A stretch of 64,000 nt of DNA from Ctenosaura bakeri (lineage: Eukaryota > Chordata > Lepidosauria > Squamata > Iguanidae), in NCBI GenBank assembly GCA_948474755.1, contig CAOLHI010000566.1:496001-560000 (forward strand), read 5' to 3'. Positions 14,801 to 26,800 of this stretch are shown here, in pieces (the first letter of the stretch is position 1; every line of letters begins with the position of its first letter). The translations under genes were made by a program, and so were the position numbers. The notes beneath the pieces are model-generated. The model did not search any database and was not told the origin of the DNA. It saw nothing but the letters and a program-made list of their open reading frames with translations.

Positions 14801-17800
14801 ATGGGAGGGCAAATATGTCCCTGAGATCCAGCAAAGTTGCCCATCCCTAGTGTAAAGTTTATGCACGCAAGCACCCTAGTGTTTGTGCCTTTGCAACAAC
14901 ACTAGTGCAACCTCCTCTCCAAAAATCCAAATTCCTGGAGATAAAAAATAACATGATACAGGCAAAGATCTTAATCAGTTTTCAAGTTCTGGTCATGGCT
15001 GACTGGAAAACTGCATGGGATTCCTTTACGCTGCAACATTTTCTTGTAGGTCCCACTTTTAAATTGTTTTGAAATGCTCCAGTGGCGACAAGGGTCAAAA
15101 TGAAATCTAGATCAGTGTGGAAGATCAAAAATATTTCATGCAAATTAACAGTAATAATGTTTGTTTTATGTCAGAAATTTGAATAAAATGATATAAAAAA
15201 AAGTCAGGAAGAGCCATTTGAATGAAGGGCTTGCTTTTAGCCAGCAAAGGAACAGGAGGGGACATCCAGACTTACTGGAAGGCAAAGGTGCTGCCATACA
15301 GCTTCTTGGCTGTCCGGAAGCGTGCCTCCTTGGCAGGAGGGCTGCTCAGCAGGAGGAACTGGTGTGAGGTGTGCATAAATTTCAGCTGCTACCAAGGGAA
15401 ACAGATCGGCAAGAAAGGGGAAGGTGGGGGACAAGAGAGGAAAGAAAAGCAGAGAGAGAAAGAGGGGAAAAAGAGAGGGCCATCATGCAAGGAAGTTTTG
15501 TTACAGGAAACTTCTCTCCAACTCTCTGCCTTTTCCCTATTAGTATGACTATAAAAAAGAGTCTCAAACAGCAAGAATACAGTTTTCATGCCCAAGTGTT
15601 CTGCACTGAAGAAAAGCTTGGGAAAGTTACTTTTGGGGACTACAATTTTCAGAATCCCCAGATAGCATGGACAGGTGATTTTGGGAGCTACAGTTCAGAA
15701 AGTAACATTTCAAAGTTCTTGATTGTACTTGAACCAATATTTAACCAGCTGTTATTTTAAGAGTATGGAAGTAAGGCCATTTCCGCACTAGAGTGTTATA
15801 GCGCTATGCTTCTGGCTGGCCCCTCCTGAAACTGCAAACTCTATTCCATAGGATGTTGAAAGTGGAATCATAGTGCTATAACACTCTAGTGTGGAAATGG
15901 CCTAAGAGGTCACAAATACAAAGCTAAGCTAAGCATAACTCAATGTAAAAGTGTATATTGCAGATAGCAAGTCATTAGATGGAGGAAGACCTTAAGTCCC
16001 AAAAGAGTATGGTTGTTAAGCAGGAGCCTTTAACACCTCCCATGATTAGCAAATATGTCTGCTTTCCTTTGTAGTTTGTTATGTGCTTTGTCTGAAACAC
16101 TAATTTTTCAGCTTCTAATAACATACTATCTGCAACATATAATTTGAATCGGGTTGGGCAATGGTGGAAGAGTTGAAGGCTGCCTTAGCCCCAAAGAAGA
16201 CCTTGGGAAGCTGCATCTGCCCCTGTAAAAATACTTATTTACTTCAATAAACAAACAAACAAATATGCCCCAACTGCCTCTAAGTCATATGGGCACATTT
16301 TAGTATGTTTTAGGTTCCAACAAAAGCATCCCACAGGCCTAATTTTGCCCAGTAGCCCACAGAATATGATGGAAATCCACACCATGCCCCTAGTGGATGT
16401 TTTGGAGCATTTTGGCATTTAAAAAAAAAATTAAAGTTTTGAAAAAATTGTTTTTGACCCCTGGGGGAGGGGCCAAGAGTTCTGCAAACATGGTGATAAT
16501 GACCTCCACATCCCCTACAGTGCATTTGGGGACCTTCTGGAGCCAATTTTTTTAAAATTACTTTTTGGCTCCTGGGGGCCACAAAAATAACTCTGTGGGA
16601 ATGCATGCAGCTCATGGGGCTCACTTTGCCCAACCCATCCGTGGTGTAAGAAAATGAGAGATAACTTCACAAGCTGTCCTTGTTGCATGCAATGCATTTG
16701 GGGTGACTTGTCATTCAGTGTGTAACTAATACCCCTTAGCTTTACTAACTGCATACACACAGGCAAACTCCCAGGCGAGCAGGTAAAAGCTTGCAGCTTA
16801 CATGTGTTTAACTCCCATCAACCCCATCCAGCACAATAGCAATGGCAGTTGAAGTCCAGCAACATCGAGAGCAGGGGTGGGCCAAGTGTAGCACTGTAGT
16901 TGTTCCTGGACTTCAGCTTTCATCCTCTCTGTCTATTGGCTATGCTGGCTATGACTGGTGGGAGTTGCAGACCAACAAGAATTGGAGGGCTACAAATGCT
17001 GTATATACTGAGGAAGCTACCTTAGGCTGGGCCAGACTAGTTGTGCTCTTAGCCCAGTATCATTTATTCTTAACTGGCAGCAGCTCTTCAGTATCTCAAG
17101 TAGATAAAGTCTGCCAGGTCCTTTACACTGGAGATGCCACGGATTAAATCTAAGCCCTTCTGCATGCAAAGTAGGTGCTTGACAACACAGAAGCGATTTC
17201 CGCATGAGATGTTATAGCGTATCATTTCACTTTCAACACCTCCCGAAACTGCAGACCCAAGGATTCCATAGGATGTCGAAAGTGAAATAATAGCGCTATA
17301 ACAGTCTTGTGCAGAAATGGCCAGAGCTACAACTCTTCCCCAGAATCTCTCACTCTGGGGACAGCTCTATAACCAGGGGAAGGGAGGGACGGCCACTTAC
17401 CCTGCTGAGAGGTAGCTTGACAATGTGAGACCTGTTACTGGAAATGATCCTAAGGAGAACAGAGAGACTGTCAGAACACTGGAAAAGCTGTCCTCTCACT
17501 GTCACTGGCCAAGAAGAAGACCTCAGCCTGTGCTCATAGAAGTAAGTATCCTACTACATGATACAGGGACTATTGGTCCAACCGCACATTGGAGACATTT
17601 GTGGTGCAATGATAGCTATGTTTAAAAATAAGTTTCTGAAAGGTTGGTGGCTGGTGAGTAACACTGCCTTACTGTGGAGTACAGATTAGGATCTGGGGGA
17701 GGCGGGATGGCTCAAGACAATCTGTTGACTGAGGTAAAGGACAAGAAGACCGCAGGGGCGTATCTAGGGTGGGGCAACTGGGACGCGTGCCCCAGGCACC

Positions 17801-20800
17801 AATGCCAGGTGGTGCAAAAAAGGGGAACTCCCTCCACATACACTCTCTCCTGCCTGGGCCTTGCCCACCACTGCCCCGCCCCCGCTGGGTTCCTTCCTGG
17901 CCCGATGCGGGGGGGGGCAGTGGCAGCAGTAGCATATAGTTATCTTTGAGTCAGATTCTCAGAGGGTTGGATAGGACAAACAACTACTTCAATATCTGGT
18001 GCCTCCATCCATACTTCAAAGCCTAAATTCAATTTTTTAAAGACAGATCTCAAAGTAAGTTTGCTTAGCATCACTGCCCATTAGGGACAACAAAATATTT
18101 TCCACTCCCTATACCTGCATCACTTCCAATGAGTCTGATTTTCTTCTCATGCCTTCTCCTACTTTGTCTTTGTGCCCTCACCAAAAACCTCTCAGCAATC
18201 TCTGCACGACCGTGTCTCCTGCTGCCTTACCACTGTAAGAGGGGATGAGCCAGAGGGTCCAACTTGTCCATCTGTTTCTTGATTTCCAAGTAGGAACCCT
18301 GAGGGGAAAACAGCAGGAGAAGTTATAGCTGTGTTAGAAGTACAAGCAGTAACCCTGACCAACTCTGTATGTGTGTGTATATGTGCCTTCAAGTTGTCTG
18401 CCAACTTACAGCAATGCCATGAATTTCAGAAGGTTTTCTTAGGCAAGGAATTCTCAGAGGCGGTTTTGCTAGTTCCATCCTCAGAATTATAGTCTACAGC
18501 ACCTGGTATTCATTGGCGGTCTCCTATCCAAGTACTAATCAGGGCTGACGCTGCTTAGCTGCAAAGATCAGATGGGATCTGGTGCTTTTAAGGTATAGGA
18601 ACTTGTTTAAACAATTAAGTGAAAGCACTTAATGAGAAGGGTGGAGGGATTGGAGGGGGAGAAGGATGTCAAATCCCATGCTAGTCACCATGGTGTTGCA
18701 TTTTTGCTTGCTAGAATTAAAGAGGCATTAATAGCAAATTAAATTCCATGTTGCATCTGGGAAAGATCTTTTGGATCAGTTAGGTATTCATGGTAAGTTT
18801 CAATCTTGCTATGTGTGACATCAAACCTGGGAAGTTCAGAGGCTTTTCCAAAAGTATGGGTGAGATGGGCACAAGGAGAAGTTTGGAATGAATGTGTTGG
18901 TACTTACTTGAGTCATTTCACGGATTGACATGACACTGTCCAGGGCCTTCTGCAGCCTCTCATAGTTTTTTTTCTGTGCATCAAGAGAAGGAGAGAGGAT
19001 ATGCATGACATATTAATAGACAGTCACTAGGTCATTAACAGGAAACCACATGGCTTCTGTGTGGGGAAGATCTCAGCATATGGAAAATATGTTCTGGAGT
19101 TAATTATCTTCCCACATTAGCATGCATCAGAGATCTGGTTCCCAGACAGCATCCTAGGACTGCTCAGTTTTGGATGGCTTAGCATATCATTATATTTGTT
19201 CTTCTTAAAAGTAACTTTCCAAGCTGTATCTCAGAGAGACAAGCAGGACCAGCCAGCTACTTAATGTTTCCAACCAGTAACTAGTTTATGCCTGTAGCTA
19301 GAAGTACAGCAAAACTGAACTGACTACATTCACAATGAATGTGGAACATATAACAAATGAATATACATGTAGAATCATATATTTTATCAGCAACTGCATC
19401 TGTAAAGCATACACATATTCAATGCAAAATTTATAGTCGCTTGGTTCCATTCTGCTGGGAAACCAGTGAGAATCAGATTAGTTTGCACATGTTTTTCCCA
19501 AAAGAAATCTTTAAGCATCTTTGTAAATGTAAATGTCATATTTTAAATATTCCAATCATGACCAATACATGGAGAAAATGTGGACTACGGCTGGATTGAT
19601 GATTCTCGGAAAAGGAGCCCAAAAGATAACTTTTCCAAAATTTGGACAAATCTCACCACAGGCCGGAAAAGTCCTTGCTCCCTTGAACCTCCTGACTCTT
19701 ACCAACCTTGGGGTTGAAGGCAAGGGTCTTTGGGTCACTGGGGTCAACAACAGAGGGATAAGGCTCAAAGATGATGCTCTTGCGTGGAGACTCCAGGGCT
19801 GCACGGCACATGGCCACCAACAGGTCCACTACCTGAAAGAGAGAAGTCACAAAAAATGGTGACCAATTAAGAAGACACTTTCCTGTTCCTCTGCTTCCTC
19901 TGATCTCCCACTTCCATTCTGATGGTCCAGACAAAGTAAACTGTGTATTTCATTTCCATTAAAAGAAACCAAATCCTCTTGGCCAGTAGGATTCAGAAGC
20001 AGCAATGGATAGATTTCAAGGCCACAATCCAGTTAATAAATTTCAATTTCCAATAAATCTTCCCCTCCCTTCTGGGACACTGGATTTATTATTATTCTTT
20101 CTAAGAACACACACACACACACACACACACTCTAATGTATCAGTCAGTAGTGTTAGCTCAAGACAATCTGTGCCTGAGATGAAGAACATTTGAGGTGCAA
20201 AGACTTTCTGGGAACCTTTCCAAAAGTACATGAACTTATTTAGTATATTTGATTGACTTACATTTACTAAACAAAAATGTTAACATCTCAACAGCCTGTA
20301 ATTATTTGAACAGAAATACTTCATTAAGAAAAAAAGAAAATGCAATATGATTTAAATATAAATCAGGAACATTTTGTGGACATTTGTATCAAAATTCTTG
20401 TCTTAACATTTTTACAACATTTACTTTCCTTAACAACAAAAGTAAAACTATCTAAATTTGGCTATCTTTGGCAAGTTTTACCTATTACACCTAGACTGAT
20501 CTCCAGATGTGGCAGTGCAAAGGCTTCTTGAGAGAGTTGCAGATCTCTGACTTAAAGTTATAGTTTCCAGCCTTGCACAGGACAGAGGTAGCCTAGATCT
20601 CAGAGTGTCACTTTGGTGCTACTAATGGAAATGGAATTTTTCTTACCCTTCTGAGTGTTTTTAACAACTTTGCCTGATGAAGAAGCCAGTGAACTTCAAA
20701 AGCTTGCACAATGTATGCCGGGTCTTTTGGTTTGCCTAATACAGATACCACTGTGATGCATACTTTGGATGTTGCATTATTTTCCATGCATGATTAGTCT

Positions 20801-23800
20801 ACATTCAAAGATGAAAGACACAGAAAACTGCTGACACACTAATTTTAGCACTCTTAAACAGTGTTTGATACAATGTGGTTTTCCACTCACCTACTTCCAA
20901 AAGAGTTAATTTCTCTTCCACTAAGAATATTAGGGCACCTTCACTGTCACTATCTGCAGAATCACCTGAATAGCTTACTTCACTTTCATTGTTCATGTGT
21001 GGCCCGCAGTCTGTGCCAAACCCCAGGATTCCATAGGATGTTGAAAGTGGAATCAGCACTATAACACTCTAGTGCGGAAATGGCCAGAGTCTGACTTGCC
21101 CAAGGTAACCAGGTGGGTTTCCATGCCTGAGTGGGGATGCAAACCCTGGTCTCCAGACTCATAGTCCAACACTCAAATCACTACACCATGCTGGCTCACT
21201 TCACTTTCAGATAATGGCAAATCTGATTCAGAGCTACTTCAACATGGTAAGCAACTTTTTTCTGTGGTCAAGGAAAGCAGCCAAGCTTGCCTAATGCTGT
21301 ATTGGCACAGACTGATTACAACTTTTTTTTTTTAAGGAGCTGGATTTTTTTTTCCATCTGGAAAAATTAAAGACTGCATTTTTTTCCCCATGGAAAATTT
21401 GCTACTTCACATCATCCTCTCCAAGCTAAGCATCCCAACATTTGTACCTCGGCTCCTGTGGCTACTTCTTCCGCAGCACCAGACATCACTCCCAGAGTGT
21501 AGAAAGAGAAGACACACAGTTCCCGAGTGCACACAGCTGGCTACAGAAAGACAAAGGCACAAGCTAGTGAGAGAGAGGGAGGGTGCCCAAGCAACTCCGC
21601 ATGTCAGGAGAACTCTCCTTTAACATCATCATCAACAGACTAGGAGAGACCATAATTCAAGGGAAGATTACTGTTCTCCATGCAGAAAACAGCTTCTCAA
21701 ATCTACATAATCTTCTCCTTAAATAAAGGGTCTCAATGAACATGGTACTGTCTGTGACTATGATAACCTATTGCCTCTCATGGCTTCAAAATACTGGCTA
21801 GATGAGCCCCTGGCAGGCCTCAATAAGACAGCTTTTTAAGATTCCTCTGCTAAATGGAAGGGCTTGCCTTGTTTATGACCTCCACAATGGCTGACCTCAG
21901 CCTGCTGTTCCATAGGCATGCTCTCCGGCTACTTCATTCTTTCTTTAATAGCATCAATCAAGGCCTCGAAGCCCCACACCCCAATTATCCAGATTCTATG
22001 CAGATCACCCACAAATCACCCAGTAAAAGGACTCTCAATTTTAAGTGACTCGTTAGTTCAGGATTTCTCAATTGTGACTGAAAATCTGTCTCATATGGTA
22101 CTTTTCCCAGCTGAATAGCTTGAAAGTGTTTCTCACATGGACAACAGCTACCAGAATCCCTCAACCAGCAATGCTAATGATGATGATAATTAGAAACTTT
22201 GAGAGCCATAGTCCAGGAGAGTAGCTTTCTCACAGTCAGGCCAACTCTACTCATTTGCATTAAGAGATGCATGAAAAGGGAACAGTACCTTCAGCATTGA
22301 TCCATTCTGGAAGACGTGCTGCTCATCACACACCACACAGTATTCGTTTAGTGTTGGAATCCTCTGTTCTGCATATTTCATAATCTGAGTGAAAAGGTGA
22401 AACCACACCAGAGTCAGAAGAAGTATGACTTCTCAGAATCAGGTTGCAGTTCAGTGGTACAACACATGTTTTGCACCCAGAAGGTCCCAGTGTCAAACTT
22501 CTGCATTGTTCACTAAAAGATTTTGATAGTAAGCCTGGGAAAGAACCTGGCTGCCTGATGTCCACTGCCAAATAATTTATACCAGTTGTGGACAACATGT
22601 GGACTCAACATAATTCCATGTAGACTAACTTTAATAGCCTTCTGCAAGCAGTCACGTAGGGACGTGGGGGCAGGGGGAGCAATTCGACCCGGGTGGCAAT
22701 GTTTCTGGGGCGTCCCGGCCTATAGCCACACCCCCACGTGCCCTGGCCATGCCCCCATGTAAAGTGGCCATGCCCCTCATGCCATAGCCTCGCCCTCTCC
22801 TGCCCCCCCCTCCACACACTCCAAGCTCCGCCACTGTCTGCAAGGTACCATTTTAGGCCTCTCTTAAGAACAGGTCAGAGAGGAGAGCCTCTAAAGACCA
22901 GGATTCAAATTCCTGCGCAGCCACGGGAAGCCACTTGACCATGGAAACCTTAGCCAAGCCACACTGTATCAGCCTCCAAGGGAGGCAAAGGCAATCCATC
23001 CCTCTGAACAAAACTTGAAAAGAAAACCTTGTGATAGGTTGGCTTTAGGGTCACCATGAGTGGGAAACACCTTGAAAGCACACAATAACAACAAAAAAGA
23101 GCAGGCTGGATGGTGAGCTGGGTAAGAGAGAGAGAGGAAGGGAAGGGAAGGGAAAGGAAAGGAAAGGAAAGGAAAGGAAAGGAAAGGAAGGAGGGGGAGA
23201 GGAGAGGGACAGAAGGAGAGAGACAAAAAGAAAAAGAGGAGCGCAGAAAAAGAAGAGAGAGCAGATGGCAGGGTAAGGAGGTGAGAGAAAATGAGGGGGA
23301 CAGAAAAGGAAGAGAAAGAGGATGCCCAACCACTGTTAGCAATAAACCCACTCACTGCTGGCTCAGGTTTCACCCACCACTGGCACAAAGGGACACATAT
23401 ACCCTAAGAGATTACCCTGAAAAGAATTTATTCTGCAATAGAAAAGGTGTCTTTCCCTGCCTCCCTGGATAAATCAACACTGAGCTAGATGTGAGTGGCA
23501 TGAATCTTTCACCTAGCTCCTTCCAGAACAGTGAGACAGAAGCTGAGCTGGACAAAAGCTGTTGCAGATCAACTGAAATAAGTTGGCACTCAAGCATAAC
23601 AGGATGTGCTGAGTGAAATTTACTTACCTGGACAAGAAAACCATATTCCAAAGTGGGAATGTTCTTGCAGTGGCCACCAACCTGCAGAGAGCAGACAAAA
23701 GAAGAATCCAGCCCCATTACTTGGCACCTGTTCATTCAACTCTTGAAAGACACAAATCTTTTTTACATGTACATATCTAGCAGAAGATACGTTGTGCTAC

Positions 23801-26800
23801 CCACAACTCTTTCTATTACAGTGCTTAGAGTGGCTTCTTGTTTGGACTACAGTGCTCAGAACTTCCCTGCACAGCTACATAAGACACATATGTAGTCCAA
23901 AAAAGTAACATTCCCAAACATTTGTCCTATTACCTGTCCTATTCCTACCAAAGGCTTAGTATATAAGCACCTGCTTTTCCTCTGCATCAGGATAAGTAAA
24001 CCTGTAGCCCTCAAGGGGCCTGTGAGATTACAATCTCCAGCAATTCTAACTGCTGCTCATGCTGGCTGGGGCTGATGGGAGTTAGAGTTCTCCTGCTGCA
24101 GGAAAGTCAAAAGAATTTCACTAATACTTGAAGCCCTGCAAACATGCTGCAGGTGGCAAATAAAACTTGCTTCTCTCTTCCTGGGATGATGAAGAAAGGA
24201 GCCTCTTGCTACAAGCTTTGGGAAACTTTGCAAGCAGCACCCAAGTTAAAGACTGGACCTCCAAGTCAACTTTTCAATGCATAGGAAGGGGCACAGTAAT
24301 GAGATGGGCCCCAGGCATACTGACTGACTTGCTGATGCAACCCCTTGTTCTTTCTATGTGTATAAATAGGGTATCATGCAGTCCACAAGTTGCAGGTGGC
24401 CCAGAGGAATGTTCCAGTGAGACCCTTTGGACATTAAGTGACCCCAAGTCCTCAGCATCCCCCAGTAAACCTTTCACTGAAAAAAGTCAATGTTTTGACT
24501 GAAAATCTTTTTTGAAAAATGTGAATTAGTTAAAGTGTGCTCCTTTGGGGGATCCACAGCTCCAAAACAGCAGGAACATCCCTCAAAATAGCCCAAAAAG
24601 GGATTGGGAGTGATGCAACAGTACTTCCAGTTGCCAAAATGATAGCCACAGTCGTAGCCCTCCAGAGCAACAAAAGAGCCTCAAGGTGGCTAGTGTGGCC
24701 ATCCAGACTCCAGACCATGCTCACCCCAGTCAAGGGAGGGAGAGAGAGATGGGGTTAGGTGAATGGGGCAGCACTTCTCCCAAAGGAACAAGTACATAGC
24801 GTAGGGGTCCTCCTAGATCCACCTTTGTCCCTGGAGGCCCAAGTGGGGTCAGTTCTGGCTGGCCCTCAAACAGGTCCCATGCTGGAAGAAAGGCAGCATA
24901 TAGATACAATAAAAACAGCCTTTTCTGAACAAGATAAGCTGACCACAATAGCCCATATACTGGTAATGTCTCATTTAAACTACCACCATGCAACTTATTT
25001 GGGGCTGCCCTTGAAGACAACACAGAAGCCGCAGCTACTACAATATGCAGGTGCTAGATTATCAAAAGGAGCACCTGAAAGGAACCATATGACTCCCATT
25101 TTAAAGAAAAATGCACAAGTAGTCACATGCTTCTAAATTTGCGCTGATTATGACAGTTAAATCCAAAATGGCTTGGGATATTGATATTTGAAGGCACATC
25201 TCTCCCAGCCACTGACATCTGTCAGCACAGCTCTCCTCTGTATTCCACCAGCAGGAGAAAAACATTACATAGAGACATGAAGGAGGGCCTTCCCTCCTAT
25301 GGTACTGTGGAATGCCCTCATCATGGAGGCCCATCTGGTGCCAGCATGTTGGCACCAAGCTAAAACATAGCTTTTCACTAAACCATTTGCAGCTAAGAAT
25401 CATGGCATGCTGGGTTGTAAAGCTTTGTTGTAGTGTATGATATGCACACTGTTCCAAATGTTTATAGTTAATTTAGACTGCTTGGAAGTATTTAGACTAT
25501 CTTTACATGCTTTTGTTGTTATGTGCCTTCAGGTTGTTTCTTACTTATGGCGACCATGAGGTGAACCTCATCTTGGCAAGATTTGTTTTGGGGAGGGGGT
25601 GCCTTTGCTTCCCTCTGAGGATGAGAGAGTGTAACCTGCCTAAGGTCACCCAGTGGATTTCCATGGCCAAGCAGGGATTCAAACCTTGGTCTCTAGGGTC
25701 ATAGTTCAACACTCAAACTGCTACATCACACTGGCTCACTGATATGTTTTACATCATTTGAAATTGTTTTAAATCGTTGTTCTTCTACCTGTACACCACC
25801 CTGAGATACTTTGATACAGAGTAAGATTAAATATTTTAATTAACTAAGATAACATTTTAAAAAGCTGGCCTAAGGCAGTCTCCAGTATTTCTGTGATATT
25901 CACCACAGCAGCTTTCTCTCAGTTGGTGCCCTCCAGATGTTTTGAATTTAAACTCCTATGATCCCTTATCACTTATCAGGTAAGCTAAGCCAATGGGAAT
26001 CATAGGCTAAGATTCCTAGGCACCATGTTGGGGGAGGACTGTACTAATAGCTTTCCCAAGACTGCCAGCTGAATTATCCGTCTTGTGTATTTGGGATTTG
26101 ATTAGGAAAAAAGGAGGTTTTGCTCTGTTGTTTGAGCAGAAAAAAGAGATGAGAGGCTATTTCTGGTCCAGGCTCTAGAACAAAGCACATTTTCCCTTGG
26201 TTACATTCAGTTGCTAAGAGAGATCAAAAGGTTTCCAATGAAAGCAATCAAAACAGATTGTCATAAGTAAGAGCTGAGCTACACATATATCGGCATCACA
26301 TGGTATAACAATTACTGGATTGTTCCTTTTAAAGCTGCATATAACAGATTCAGGCTGATATTGCTCCCATGCCAATCCGTACCCCCCAAATTCCTGTGAA
26401 TATAAGGCTACCACGTCAGGGAGAAGATTCTATCCTGAAAATGTTCTTGAGATGCTGGTTTTATATTTGCAGGAATTCTGTATTATATGCTTTGTCCTTT
26501 GTTTTTAATATAGAGGAGCCATTCCATATTGGGAGTGAAGTCTTACATCCTCAGCCCAAAATACAACAAGAGCATCATCACATGGTTCAGAGCACATAGC
26601 TTAGCTCTGACCATCACTTATAAGTAGGCATAACTTAGGCGAATTACTTTTTTAGACTGCAACTCCAAGTCCAAAATCCTGCATGGCAGGAGCTGTCGCC
26701 CAAAAAAGGGAACAATTCTAAGTCACAGTAACAGAAGGAAAGCAGGATTAATGGTTCCTAAGAGAAAACCAACAGCCCATCTCAAGGGACAAGGGCAAAG

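Noticed and set aside
18490..18592. 5S ribosomal RNA gene
   Set aside because: Only the 3' half is similar, with many changes, and it is fused to a SINE tail.
22950..23388. 133-139 codon minus-strand frames rich in Ser, Phe and Leu
   Set aside because: They are translations of the (GGAAA)n tract and of a SINE end.
24759..25136. 125-codon plus-strand open frame
   Set aside because: It matches the C-terminal region of an L2/CR1-group LINE reverse transcriptase and is decayed on both sides.
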